Below are positions 25,686 to 34,570 of a stretch of DNA of 64,000 bases, in pieces. The notes under the pieces are model-generated. The model was not told the origin of the DNA and ran no database searches. It saw nothing but the letters and a program-made list of their open reading frames with translations. The stretch spans positions 248,001 to 312,000 of the forward strand of contig NZ_QJVD01000001.1 of assembly GCF_003219815.1 (NCBI RefSeq), written 5' to 3'. This DNA is from Arthrobacter livingstonensis (GTDB lineage: Bacteria > Actinomycetota > Actinomycetes > Actinomycetales > Micrococcaceae). Within the stretch, counting starts at the first letter, position 1, and each line of letters begins with the position of its first letter. The translations under genes were made by a program, and so were the position numbers.

Positions 25686-26240
25686 ATGAGCAGTGAGACC
25701 GTGGCACCGGAGCTCAGCGGTGACTATGTTTTTGATGTTGTCCACAGCAGGCTCGGGTTCGTTGCCCGGCACGCGATGATCACTAAAGTCCACGGCTCCT
25801 TCAAAGAGTTCGAGGGACACCTGCATATCGACGCCGAGGAACCCACCCGTTCCAGCGGACGGCTAAGCATCGTTACCGAGAGCATTGACACCGGCACAGA
25901 ACAACGAGACAACCACCTGCGTAGCAACGACTTCTTCGACATGCCGAACTATCCGCAAATCACCTTCGAAAGCACCGCCATTGAGCATGCCAGCGGTGAG
26001 AACTACCAGGTGATCGGTGACTTGGCCATCAAGGGTGTCTCTCGGGCCGTGACCTTGGACGTCCAATACACGGGCTCATCCATCGATCCATCTGGCAACA
26101 CCCGGATTGGTTTCGAGGCCGCCGTAACGATTAACCGGAAGGACTGGGGCCTGAACTGGAACGCGCCCCTGGAAGCTGGCGGGGTCCTCGTGAGCGAGAA
26201 AGTGACCCTGGAGATTGATATCTCCGCGATCAGGCAATAG
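25686..26240 (+). CDS. YceI-family protein
   Basis: 184 aa with the full lipocalin-like YceI pattern: YVFDVVHSRLGFVARHAMI, KVHGSFKEFEGHLHID, the RDNHLRSNDFFDMPNYP signature, ITFES, GDLAIKGVSRAVTLD and a closing SEKVTLEIDI. No signal peptide, so it is probably cytoplasmic as in other actinobacteria. YceI proteins bind isoprenoid or amide ligands. AAAGGAA precedes the ATG. It is the first gene beyond the Tn3-type repeat. Confidence 0.9.
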   Translation: MSSETVAPELSGDYVFDVVHSRLGFVARHAMITKVHGSFKEFEGHLHIDAEEPTRSSGRLSIVTESIDTGTEQRDNHLRSNDFFDMPNYPQITFESTAIEHASGENYQVIGDLAIKGVSRAVTLDVQYTGSSIDPSGNTRIGFEAAVTINRKDWGLNWNAPLEAGGVLVSEKVTLEIDISAIRQ

Positions 26241-26456
26241 CGGCGGCGTACCGGGGAGCAGCGGCCCCGTCTTCAACTCCGGAAATCTCCCGGGCCACAA
26301 TACCCGGGCCGCGTCACGGTCCGGGGTCGCCGTCCCTGCCGAGTTCTCATGGCTGGACACCGTTGTTCGCAGCATAATATCCGCATGCGGGAGGATCCGG
26401 CCACTACGCCGCGTACCTCGAAAATTCTAATGGATTCGAAGCCGAGCTCATTGCCC

Positions 26457-26600
26457 ATGAGTGACACGATCACTTCTACACTGAATGACGTCCGCTCAGG
26501 GTTGGCTGCAAGGACTAAAATAAGCGGTGACTGGAAGCAGCTGAACCACGTGTCTCACGCTGAAGCCCACGCCGCACTTGACAGGTTGTTAGGTACCTGA
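26457..26600 (+). CDS. Short ORF before marR, doubtful
   Basis: 47 aa (STLNDVRSGLAARTKISGDW, ALDRLLGT). The composition is protein-like, but the ribosome site is weak. The stop codon lies inside the marR operator. It could be a small protein or the end of a lost gene. Confidence 0.3.
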   Translation: MSDTITSTLNDVRSGLAARTKISGDWKQLNHVSHAEAHAALDRLLGT

Positions 26601-26623
26601 CATTTTAATTAGGTGCCTAACAA
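26586..26623. promoter_or_regulatory. Double palindrome, likely MarR operator
   Basis: TTGTTAGGTACC and GGTGCCTAACAA form inverted arms, and each half is itself a near-palindrome (TTAGGTACCTGA and TTAGGTGCCTAA) 20 bases apart, two helical turns. The right half covers the marR start codon, so binding would block its transcription directly. Confidence 0.75.
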
Positions 26624-27077
26624 TGTCAATGATGCCGACCTGGAAGCAGCGGGCTCCTGGGCGAAAAGATACTTTCTCGCGAGCCGCGAGGTAGTGGAAT
26701 CCGTTCTTCGTCCCTACGATCTCGGCAACACACAGTGGTACGTCCTGGGTGTTCTCGTCGACCGGGGGCCTCTCAAGCAGCGAGATTTAACCCGCGAACT
26801 CGAAGTAGAACGAGCCACCCTCAGCGCCGTCATCAGCGCCCTCGTTCGCAAAGGATACATCGAGCAACACCCCGACCCGGAAGATCAGCGTCAGAAAATT
26901 TTGCAGGTCACTCCTGCCGGTCGGACGTTGCTGGCATCGGTCCCTGATCCGATCGCCATCATCGCCGCGGTCGCTTTTGCTGACGTCAGCGACGCCGACA
27001 TCGCGACCACGAATCAAGTACTCAAAGACGCCACGCAGCGTCTTATCGACTACAAAAAAGGAGCAACAAAATCATGA
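26613..27077 (+). CDS. MarR-family regulator
   Basis: 154 aa. Winged HTH: LGNTQWYVLGVLVDRGPLKQ, RDLTRELEVERATLSAVISA, LVRKGYIEQHPDPEDQRQKI with the wing, and a dimerising C-terminal helix. The GTG start lies within the operator and has no ribosome site, suggesting a leaderless transcript. The stop overlaps the next gene (ATGA), so it probably represses itself and the SDR gene until a ligand is bound. Confidence 0.85.
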   Translation: MPNNVNDADLEAAGSWAKRYFLASREVVESVLRPYDLGNTQWYVLGVLVDRGPLKQRDLTRELEVERATLSAVISALVRKGYIEQHPDPEDQRQKILQVTPAGRTLLASVPDPIAIIAAVAFADVSDADIATTNQVLKDATQRLIDYKKGATKS

Positions 27078-27889
27078 CAATCCTCATCACCGGCGGCACC
27101 GGTCTTGTAGGGCCTCGGATCCTAAAGCGATTCATCGAAGCCGGCATCGACTGCCGGGCACTCGTACGAGCCGGCAAAACCGTGCCCGAAGGAGTCACCG
27201 TAGTGGAAGGTGACATCCTCAGTCCCGACTCGCTGGTGGCAGCCGTAGAGGGTGTGACCTCGATCGTTCATCTCGCGGCCCTGTTCCGCACGCCTGACGA
27301 CGACCAGATCTGGAAGGTTAACCTCGACGGCACCCGCAACCTCATCGCTGCCGCGAAAGAACACAACCCAGATGTTCAGTTCCTCATGGCGAGTACCTCC
27401 AACGTGTACGACCCCGACATCACCCATCCCGGCCGGGAAGACGACGAGGTCAGCCCAACGCTCGCCTACCCAGCCAGTAAAATCGCGGCCGAGAAAGAAC
27501 TCCGTGACAGCGGCCTGAACTGGGGCATCCTCCGGTTGCCTTTCATATACGGCGACGGCGACGGACACCTGGACTCACTTCCGAAAATCGCATCCGACAT
27601 GAAATGGCACCCAGCACAAAAACTGAGCGTGATCCACCACGAGGACATCGCGAGGGCCTTCGAGCTCGCACTCACCGGAGTCATGGACGGTCGTGTCGTC
27701 AACATCGCCGACGAATCACCACTGACCATGTACGAAATAGCCGAGATCCTCGACTTCCCCTACGAGGATTCGTCCGAGCCTCTCACCAACCCCTGGAAGG
27801 GTCACATGGATGTGACACTCGCGCGGAGCCTCGGATTCGAACCCAAGGTGCCGACCATCTACCACGCAGTTCGCGAAGGAATGCTCTAA
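27074..27889 (+). CDS. NAD(P)-dependent SDR epimerase/reductase
   Basis: 271 aa of the extended/atypical SDR type. The Rossmann motif GGTGLVG is at residues 7-13, followed by VEGDIL, HLAALF, STSNVYD and the YPASK catalytic motif (Tyr-x-x-x-Lys), then LRLPFIYGDGDG. Substrate unknown. It is co-transcribed with and presumably controlled by the MarR regulator. Confidence 0.85.
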   Translation: MTILITGGTGLVGPRILKRFIEAGIDCRALVRAGKTVPEGVTVVEGDILSPDSLVAAVEGVTSIVHLAALFRTPDDDQIWKVNLDGTRNLIAAAKEHNPDVQFLMASTSNVYDPDITHPGREDDEVSPTLAYPASKIAAEKELRDSGLNWGILRLPFIYGDGDGHLDSLPKIASDMKWHPAQKLSVIHHEDIARAFELALTGVMDGRVVNIADESPLTMYEIAEILDFPYEDSSEPLTNPWKGHMDVTLARSLGFEPKVPTIYHAVREGML

Positions 27890-27959
27890 AGAAGTATCCG
27901 AGACCACCCTCAGCCTTCGAAGCTGCCGCGATCAGGGTTCGGTTGGTGAGACGGGCGGA

Positions 27960-28479
27960 TTAGCGACCGGACAGCCTCTTGGTCATCACGATGCTGTCGT
28001 AGTTCTTGCCTGGGAAGTGAACCTCGTCGACGTGCTTGAAGCCCCATCTGGAGTACATGGCAACAAGGTGTTCGGCAGGAGCCGCCGTGTCAAGCCCCAC
28101 TGTCGTGATGCCCTCGGCGCGAGCCCAGTCGCACGCGACAGCGTAGAGGACTTTTGCCACAGCGCGCCCGCGGAGTTCGGGTGCCACTGCCACCTGGCAC
28201 AGCCATCCCGTGTTCGGCCGGCGGCCGTAGCTGGAGAGTGATCGCACGTCGTCCGACGGAGGCACTGACATCGTCATCGTCGCAGCGATACGGCCTCCCA
28301 GTTCGACGACCCAGCAGGCCCCCCACGCCCACGCGTCGCCGTGTTGTCTCGACGTCCTGAGTCACGGCGGTGAAGTTCAAGCCTTGATCCTGAAGTTCCC
28401 GGTAGGCACCGTTCAACAAGCTGGTGATGTCCACAGCATCCGCGGCACGGTAGCGGCGGGGTGCGACTTCTGCATTCAT
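27960..28479 (-). pseudogene. GNAT acetyltransferase with frameshift
   Basis: The N-terminal part from ATG 28479 (RYRAADAVDITSLLNGAYRE, then FTAVTQDVET) leaves frame near 28345. The C-terminal part in another frame (CWVVELGGRIAATMTMSV, VAPELRGRAVAKVLYAVA with the acetyl-CoA loop, MYSRWGFKHVDEV) is complete to the stop. A one-base change joins them as VET-HGDAWAWGACWVV. It is probably inactive unless the shift is a sequence error. Confidence 0.75.
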
Positions 28480-28719
28480 CTCGTAACCCTAGATGATGCA
28501 CTTCTCACGGTCTTGCGGGTCTCGTGTCACTGAGGGTTCCCCTGCGAAATGCTGTCGATGCAGTAATTTCGATCCTTCAACTTTGCAAAGTGCTCTTGCC
28601 GCGTTCATGGGGTCAGGCTTCGGTTGCGGCTAGGGATAGTTCATCAGCGTTCACTCCGGTCCCGTGTCTGCGAGGATTTCCGGTTTTGTAGTTATTCCCT
28701 CTCTGGGCTGTTTTTGTTT

Positions 28720-29562
28720 CTATTTTGGGGTAGCCACCCAGAGGGTCCTGGTGGTGCGGGGTTCCAGCGCGACATCGTCAGGGAGCCGCTTCATCAGGTC
28801 CTCGACGGCCGCTCGGTCCTCTATGGTCAATGCTTCCAGATACGAGAAGCGCGTAAACCATTTCTGTGCGTACTCCCGTGCCGCCGGGGTAACGGATGCG
28901 GTGGTCCTCACCTCGGACTGGTTGACAGCAAACCCGGCGGTTTCTAGGACAGATGCCCAGTTTGGGTGGTGGTTCCACCCTTCTGCTGTGGCAGCGTTAT
29001 GACACCGTTGTTCCAGTAGCGCTCCATGGGGGTCGCTGAGGAAGCTGGGCAGCGTGGCTAGCTCGACAACGACCAAGACCCCGTTAGGAGCCAACGCCCC
29101 GTGGATCCCGGACAAGAGTCGGGCAGGGTGGGTGACGTGGTGCAACGAGGACGCTGCCCACACCAGGTCAACCGAATTATCGGGTCTTGGATCCGCCTCG
29201 CTCAAGGAGTTAACTAGCTCTGGGAAGCCCTCATCCAGGTCGGCCTCGATCACGGAGAATCCTTGCTCGCGCACCAGCTTGAGCATCTGGGGGTCGTTAT
29301 CGACGCACGTCACCTTCGCGTCCGGGTAACGCTCACGTAGAAGTCGACTGCCTGCGCCGGTGCCGGCGCCGAGGTCGACGACGCTGCGCGCAGCTCTCAC
29401 ACCGGTCATGTCCAGGACCGCTGCGAGGTTGGCGTTGAATACCTCGGCATCTAGGTCAAGGACGCGGTGCTGGTCATGACTATCATCTCGTTGATGTGCA
29501 CTGTCGGTCTCGTGGTTACTGTCCCGATCCTGTTGGTGCTGGTGCCGGCGGTCCATGGTCAT
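28720..29562 (-). CDS. Class I SAM-dependent methyltransferase
   Basis: 280 aa. Motif I VVDLGAGTGAGSRLL, motif II VTCVDNDPQM, then DLVWAASSLHHVTHP and a C-terminal GF-x-V segment. The first 35 residues are unusually His/Asp/Gln rich (MTMDRRHQHQQDRDS), possibly metal binding. Its start overlaps the stop of the upstream oxidoreductase gene (ATGA), so they form one operon. Substrate unknown. Confidence 0.85.
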   Translation of the reverse strand: MTMDRRHQHQQDRDSNHETDSAHQRDDSHDQHRVLDLDAEVFNANLAAVLDMTGVRAARSVVDLGAGTGAGSRLLRERYPDAKVTCVDNDPQMLKLVREQGFSVIEADLDEGFPELVNSLSEADPRPDNSVDLVWAASSLHHVTHPARLLSGIHGALAPNGVLVVVELATLPSFLSDPHGALLEQRCHNAATAEGWNHHPNWASVLETAGFAVNQSEVRTTASVTPAAREYAQKWFTRFSYLEALTIEDRAAVEDLMKRLPDDVALEPRTTRTLWVATPK

Positions 29563-30629
29563 GACCTTTCTACTGCGGCCGCAGGGCCAATACCTCTAAA
29601 TTTGTCCCCCACATCGAACCCGTGGCGCCGGTCGCCCAGCACGATCCTCGAGACAGCGGCTTCCGAGGCGGCCGAAAAAGGTCCGAAGTGGCCCTGAACG
29701 GCCCATCGTGTTTCTTCTTCAACGAGGTCCGCGTTGATCCTTGCCCCGGCCATGACACCCTCGGCTGCGGCGGTAACAACTTGAGCCATCAAATTGGAGA
29801 CATTCCCCGCCGCATACACGCCACGGGCGGCAGTTGCACCGGCTCCGTCTGCCTCGATAAAACGCCCGGCTCCAGAAGCGTGCACCTGTGAAGTCAACCC
29901 GAGTGACTCCAAAAGCGTGGATCTGGATTCCATCCGCGTTCCGACAGCAAGAGCCTGAACATCGAACGAATGGCCCTGGCGGAGCGTGAGCCCGGTGAGG
30001 GCACCACCGATGGTGTCAACAGATTCCACCGCTCCGTCAACAACCGTCACTGCCCTGGCCGCGAGATTGCCCCACTCCTCGTCCGTGGGTTCCACGGTGT
30101 CGTTAAGGAAGAGGGTGATCTTCGGGGACCATTGCCTGAACAACAATGCTTGATGGACGGACATCGGCCCCGTGCCCAGTACCCCAATACGTTGCCCGCG
30201 AATTTCCCAGCCGTGGCAATACGGGCAATGCACAACACCCTTTCCCCATTGCTCCCGCAGCCCGTCAATGGCAGGGAACTCATCCGTCAGTCCGGTGGTG
30301 AGCAGAAGACGCCGCGCCGCAAAGCTGCGGCCATCATCGAGGATCACCTCGAATCCCTCCGGGTTCCGCCGTGCCGAAACAGCCTCGCCGTCAATGACCG
30401 CTCCCCCGTACGAGAGCACTTCGCCACGCCCTATAGACAGGAATTCCGAGGGCGGCATACCGTCCCGCGAAAGAAAACCGTGGATCCCGGCCGCGGGCGC
30501 GTTGCGCGGTGCCCCTGAGTCAATGACCAGTACCGAGCGCAGGGCCCGCAGTAGCGTCGTGGCCGCACTGAGCCCCGCAGCCCCGCCGCCAATAATGACA
30601 ACGTCATACCTTGTCGTGTTCATAGTCAT
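29559..30629 (-). CDS. Thioredoxin-reductase-like FAD/NAD(P) oxidoreductase
   Basis: 356 aa. FAD-binding GGGAAGLSAA near residue 14, a redox pair in HCPYCHGWE, NAD(P)-binding GVLGTGPMS and the late ARGVYAAGNVS motif. The length and the C-x-x-C match TrxR-like disulfide reductases, as found with dithiol natural-product pathways. A 38-residue tail after the last motif is extra. First gene of the operon with the methyltransferase, divergent from the XRE-cupin regulator. Confidence 0.85.
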   Translation of the reverse strand: MTMNTTRYDVVIIGGGAAGLSAATTLLRALRSVLVIDSGAPRNAPAAGIHGFLSRDGMPPSEFLSIGRGEVLSYGGAVIDGEAVSARRNPEGFEVILDDGRSFAARRLLLTTGLTDEFPAIDGLREQWGKGVVHCPYCHGWEIRGQRIGVLGTGPMSVHQALLFRQWSPKITLFLNDTVEPTDEEWGNLAARAVTVVDGAVESVDTIGGALTGLTLRQGHSFDVQALAVGTRMESRSTLLESLGLTSQVHASGAGRFIEADGAGATAARGVYAAGNVSNLMAQVVTAAAEGVMAGARINADLVEEETRWAVQGHFGPFSAASEAAVSRIVLGDRRHGFDVGDKFRGIGPAAAVERS

Positions 30630-30705
30630 TTGTCCCTCATCTCGTGTCGAAAGTTCGCCGCCAGTGTCCTTGGCTGCTCCAATCAGCTTTCACCACGCGG
30701 ATCAT

Positions 30706-30744
30706 CTTTGACAAATGTATTTGCTGGTATGGCAAACTGTGAGT
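30706..30744. promoter_or_regulatory. Probable operator/promoter of the XRE-cupin gene
   Basis: A TTTGACA box, the palindrome CAAATGTATTTG (30712-30723) and TTGC-TGGTAT-GGCAA lie directly before the ATG at 30745. This is the natural binding site for the divergently encoded regulator. Confidence 0.5.
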
Positions 30745-31329
30745 ATGACAAATGACCTGGACAACATTCTTGGAGCCGTCGGCCCCCGGCTTCGCGCGCT
30801 CCGCACGGAACGGAACCTCACCCTTGAAGAGGTCTCCACCGCATCCGGAGTGTCCATTAGCACCCTGTCCCGCCTTGAATCAGGCCAACGCAAGCCAAAC
30901 CTTGAAATCCTCTTGCCACTGGCAAGGCTGTACGGTGTTCCCCTCGATAATCTCGTCGGAGCACCCCTCACCGGAGACCCGAGAATTCATCTCCAACCCA
31001 TCACCCACGGGGGCATGACAGCCGTTCCCCTCACACGCCGCCCAGGCGGATTGCAAGCCTTCAAAATGGTGCTCACAGGGGAGGACCGTGGCGCAGAACC
31101 CGACCCACGCGTTCATGAAGGCTACGAATGGCTTTACATCCTCAACGGACGGCTACGTCTCGTGCTGGGCGAAAAAGACTTTGAACTCCGCCCGGGTGAA
31201 GCTGCGGAATTCGACACCCACACCCCACACTGGTTCGCCAGCGCCGACGGCAAACCCGTTGAATTCATCAGCCTCTTTGGACAGCAAGGCGAACGGATGC
31301 ACGTACGCGCGCACCCCAAGACCCCATAA
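30745..31329 (+). CDS. XRE-family regulator with cupin sensor domain
   Basis: 194 aa from ATG 30745. HTH_XRE (RLRALRTERNLTLEEVSTAS, GVSISTLSRLESGQRKPNLE) is joined to a cupin barrel (HEGYEWLYILNGRLRLVLGE, FDTHTPHWFAS with two His). Such proteins sense a small ligand and regulate adjacent genes. An in-frame ATG ten codons earlier lies inside the operator and is less likely. Expected to control the oxidoreductase-methyltransferase operon. Confidence 0.85.
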   Translation: MTNDLDNILGAVGPRLRALRTERNLTLEEVSTASGVSISTLSRLESGQRKPNLEILLPLARLYGVPLDNLVGAPLTGDPRIHLQPITHGGMTAVPLTRRPGGLQAFKMVLTGEDRGAEPDPRVHEGYEWLYILNGRLRLVLGEKDFELRPGEAAEFDTHTPHWFASADGKPVEFISLFGQQGERMHVRAHPKTP

Positions 31330-31508
31330 CAGAAACCAACCGGACCGCGTTATCCCTGAATTAACCGGCCAAGGTTCCCCAACAGACAAGCTCGGCGCTC
31401 AATATCAGGTCGGAAAATTCGGGCAGACTTCAAAAAACGATAAAAGCAAGTTTCCCAGCAAGGAATCAGAACAAGCCGGATGCTGTGCCGCTCAGTAGGA
31501 TGTGATTC

Positions 31509-32000
31509 ATGCCCAATGAGTTCTTGATGTCGACTACCCACGAAGCCCCCTGGCTTCCGCTAGGCAGCTCGGCAGAAGTATGGGTCGGCCACAATTGTCA
31601 GATTGTCGAACCCGTGGTCGTTACCAGATTGCTCCTGGTACGGCGGAATCTGAACGGTGTATCGGAATTCTTCTGCGTTCCCACGCCCAAGGGGCTAAAC
31701 CTGCCAACACGATATTTATGGACTGATCCGGGTAGCGTCACGGATCTCATGCGGGACGTGTTCGGACGAGCCGATCTTGCGACGCGCTGTGTTGGATTTA
31801 TCCGCAATGTTGTTCCCAGTCCCGATGCCAGCTACGCCTATCCGACACCATGGGCGCACGTGCCGGTGAACCTCATCACCGACACCGTTGAGCCGCTTAT
31901 TGCTGGGGAGTGGATTAGTGTCGTCCACGGCGGCTCTGAGTTCTCGGAACAGCACTGGTGGCCGATCGTGGAGCACTACCTCTCCACACAAGCAGGATGA
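31509..32000 (+). CDS. Hypothetical, Nudix-like outline
   Basis: 163 aa. Begins with a beta-rich part (EVWVGHNCQIVEPVVVTRLL, LVRRNLNG) and ends with EWISVVHGGSEFSEQHWWPIV. The general pattern recalls Nudix-fold proteins of actinobacteria, but the catalytic Nudix box (GX5EX7REUXEEXGU) is not present. Function unknown. Confidence 0.5.
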   Translation: MPNEFLMSTTHEAPWLPLGSSAEVWVGHNCQIVEPVVVTRLLLVRRNLNGVSEFFCVPTPKGLNLPTRYLWTDPGSVTDLMRDVFGRADLATRCVGFIRNVVPSPDASYAYPTPWAHVPVNLITDTVEPLIAGEWISVVHGGSEFSEQHWWPIVEHYLSTQAG

Positions 32001-32268
32001 CATCGCATCTTCTTTGAACGGCTAAGCCCGACATCAACAACCAGAAGCAATGAACGTCTTTGGCATCAGGCTGACCGGTAGACGTTGGGCATGTGGGCGT
32101 GGCTTCCAACGCGTCGCGTAGACGAGGGTGGGGAGGGCATCGACGCGACGGCGAGATGCTCCGATCGTCGCCGATGTTGCGTGGGGGTGCTTGTGCAGGA
32201 TGGCCGCGTGGTCCGGGCTGGTCAACTGAGCATCATCAGGCGGTGAGTTGTCGCGCCAGTAAGGTGGC

Positions 32269-32892
32269 TCATGCCGGAGGGCACTTCCCCGCATTCAGTG
32301 AGATGACTGCACGCTGCGGCGTCGGATCTGCGCTGGATGTGGTCTCGACGGTGACGCAACCCGTCTGCCGCCCCCAGAGGACGAACCCTGCCACCCACCA
32401 CTGAGCTGTATCGGTGCAGTTCGTGTAGGTGACCGACCGTGTACCGCTCTTCGGCCCGGTCTCGGCGATGATCGTGGCCTCAGACACTTCCGGAGCCACG
32501 ATAGTCACCGTGGCTGACGTGTTCGCGGGCAATTGCGCCCCCATCTTGTAGAAGGTGGACCCGTGGTCCAGGATCGGCGCGTCGGTGGACGGGAGGTTGG
32601 CCGCCGCCCGCGCGCCCCCGAAGCTCAACTTCCCGATGGCTATGTCAGTGGGCCCGGGAACCGGTCCGTGAACGGGACGGGCTTGAGTGCATGCGTCATT
32701 GAAGTGCGACGACGCCGAAACTCCACTCCCCGTGGGGGTCGCGCTCTGGTGCTCTCCCGTCGGGCTGCTGACCGGTGCGACCCCGCCTGTGCACGCGGTC
32801 AAAGCGCTCACACCCAGCACTACAACCACCAACATCCACAGCACCGAGCGCGAGTCCGGCTTCCGTGGCGATACCCTGAGTGTTACTACCAT
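32269..32892 (-). CDS. Lipoprotein
   Basis: 207 aa. Basic N-terminus, hydrophobic core VLWMLVVVVLGVSAL and lipobox LTAC with Cys near residue 34, then a Ser/Thr/Pro-rich linker and a beta-rich domain with two further Cys (DACTQARP and TNCTDTAQ). Anchored to the outer face of the membrane; no function recognised. GAAGGTG lies before the start. Confidence 0.75.
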   Translation of the reverse strand: MVVTLRVSPRKPDSRSVLWMLVVVVLGVSALTACTGGVAPVSSPTGEHQSATPTGSGVSASSHFNDACTQARPVHGPVPGPTDIAIGKLSFGGARAAANLPSTDAPILDHGSTFYKMGAQLPANTSATVTIVAPEVSEATIIAETGPKSGTRSVTYTNCTDTAQWWVAGFVLWGRQTGCVTVETTSSADPTPQRAVISLNAGKCPPA

Positions 32893-33000
32893 TACTAGAC
32901 ACCTTCCATAGCGGATCGATCTCTAAAGCTTCCTCGGGGGCGCGGATGTTAGCGATGGTACTCGCCGGCCCGCACCGAAACCAGCCCGAAGACGATAAGA

Positions 33001-33027
33001 ACCGTCCCGCAGAAGGTTCCCCTCTGG
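33001..33027. repeat. GTTC-core palindrome, copy c
   Basis: GTCCCGCAGAAGGTTCCC followed by CTCTGG; CAGA-GG and CC-TCTG pair around TT. It lies 130 bases before the Tn3-type repeat at 33156. Confidence 0.55.
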
Positions 33028-33155
33028 AACTGCCATGGTGCGACTTTTCAGCTCCAGCCCGCGCATGAATCCACGGGTCGGTCTCCGACGGTGATTGACA
33101 CAGGGCGTTAAACGGCAGGGTGCGTGCCAGGGGGCGGGGGCATGCCTCAGCGAGG

Positions 33156-33193
33156 CCTTGGCGGAGGATTTTTCCGTTTTCTGCGGCGACCCC
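33156..33193 (-). repeat. Tn3-family inverted repeat, right-type
   Basis: The inverse reads GGGGTCGCCGCAGAAAACGG then AAAAATCCTCCGCC, one base shorter in the A run than the 25431 copy. The 70-100 bases inside it share blocks with that copy (CCTCAGCGA-GCCTT, GATTG-CACAG). Its outer side cuts a LuxR-type gene. Confidence 0.8.
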
Positions 33194-33396
33194 GGGTCGA
33201 TCTCGGCGAGGAGCTCCTGGAGGATTTGGTCCTGGCCGAGATCGCGGACAGGGCCCGGCACTCAGGCAACACCGTCAAGACCTTCATCCGCAGCTGCTAC
33301 CGCCGCATTGGCGTTGCCAACCGCCCCAACGCCATTCTCTGGGGACTCGAGCACGGGTTCATCCCAGACCACAAACGGGTCGTACCTCGACCGTGA
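33194..33396 (+). pseudogene. LuxR-type HTH fragment truncated by transposon end
   Basis: In frame after the Tn3-type repeat: EELLEDLVLAEIADRARHSG, NTVKTFIRSCYRRIGVANRP, NAILWGLEHGF. This is the C-terminal half of a LuxR/GerE helix-turn-helix. No start and no receiver or sensor part remain, so it is the 3' stub of a regulator gene interrupted by the element. Confidence 0.7.
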
Positions 33397-33480
33397 GACG
33401 GAGCCCTCTACGGGTGGGCTCAGAAATAAGGCGAAATCGCACGCTAAGACCCTGAAATGCCGAAATAGTTTGCGCAGGCG

Positions 33481-33684
33481 TCATCGTGGGCGGATGTTTT
33501 CTGCTTGGGGTCCTTTGGGGCCTTGGACGAGGTCATAGTTGACTTTTTGGTTCTCTCCCAACGGGCTGCAGCACTCCGGGGCAAGTGCGGAGTAGTGCAC
33601 GAAGACGTCTTCGGACCCGTCATCGGGGCCGATGAATCCAAAGCCCTTTTGTGCGTTGAACCATTTGACGGTGCCTGTGGCCAT
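33481..33684 (-). CDS. Cold-shock protein
   Basis: 67 aa with RNP1 KGFGFIGP and RNP2 DVFVHYSAL, the complete single-domain OB-fold RNA chaperone. The Cys-Cys pair in APECCSPLGENQ is unusual for CspA proteins. Single gene with its own upstream leader of about 200 bases. Confidence 0.93.
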   Translation of the reverse strand: MATGTVKWFNAQKGFGFIGPDDGSEDVFVHYSALAPECCSPLGENQKVNYDLVQGPKGPQAENIRPR

Positions 33685-33906
33685 GATTGTTGTCCTTCGG
33701 TGGCGCTAGACTGCCCGTCACGCCGTGGCGGTGGCCGGCATCATTGTCGGTTGTCCTCACCGTACGTGGGCGGGGAATCCTCGGGCAAGGAGGGTGGGGG
33801 ATACATCCGGACCGAATCTTGGGATGCCTGGTCGCTACCGGCTGGGGGCACCGTGCACCGATTCCTCGTTGCCGGGCACAATGCCCTCACGTGTCGGCTG
33901 GGTTTG

Positions 33907-34524
33907 TTAGTGGAGGATGGTGCCGGTGGAGTGGACCACGGTCCCGGTGCTTTGGGTGCGGGTGCTGACGTCGATCTGCAGGCGACGCCGGTACAGGGGT
34001 GCTTCCAGGGTGGTGGAGAGTTGGGGAAGTGTGGATGTTTCCAGGTGGCGCAGCAGGGCGCGGACATCGGTGCGGTCGTTGATGGTGACTTTCAGCGTCA
34101 AATCCGGCTCGTTGGCTGTTCCACGCAGCAGCGCTGAGGCGGTCACCACGCCGGGGAGGGTGTTGACCTGCTCCTCCACGGCGGCGGCCAGCACGGACGG
34201 GTCGCAACTGGTGCGGCCTTGGGCGCCTTCGTGCTGGAGCCGGTAGGTTCCCGCCGGGTTCTTCCTGGGAATTTGGGCGATGATCCACCACAGGGCCAGC
34301 ACACCGACCAGCACGCCGATGACCAGGATGAGCGCTATCAGCCAGGGTTGTGCGAAGAAGGGATGCAGTTCACCGGTGACAACCCTGGTCCCCGGGGATG
34401 GTGTGGGCGCGATGGTTTGCAGCGTGCCGGCGGCTTGCAGGAGGCCGGTGATGCCGGCGGCCAGGACAAGAACGCCCAGGATCGCCAGCCATGTACGGTT
34501 CAGTGTTCCGGCTGTCTGTCTCAT
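33907..34524 (-). CDS. AmaP-like membrane protein, Asp23 cluster
   Basis: 205 aa from ATG 34524 (GGAAGGAAGGG upstream). Two membrane segments (WLAILGVLVLAAGITGLLQA and LIALILVIGVLVGVLALWWI) are followed by a soluble domain (VLAAAVEEQVNTLPGV, DVRALLRHLETSTLPQL) related to the Asp23 membrane anchors. Last gene of the cluster; it would fix Asp23 proteins to the membrane. Confidence 0.75.
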   Translation of the reverse strand: MRQTAGTLNRTWLAILGVLVLAAGITGLLQAAGTLQTIAPTPSPGTRVVTGELHPFFAQPWLIALILVIGVLVGVLALWWIIAQIPRKNPAGTYRLQHEGAQGRTSCDPSVLAAAVEEQVNTLPGVVTASALLRGTANEPDLTLKVTINDRTDVRALLRHLETSTLPQLSTTLEAPLYRRRLQIDVSTRTQSTGTVVHSTGTILH

Positions 34525-34570
34525 CGGAGTCCCTTCCTTCCTTGATGGTGGGTGGGCACGGAAATGGGTG

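Noticed and set aside
33095-33538. 147-codon ORF spanning the Tn3-type repeat at 33156
   Set aside because: Its residues are a shadow of the LuxR fragment frame; the HTH is only legible in the frame ending at 33396.
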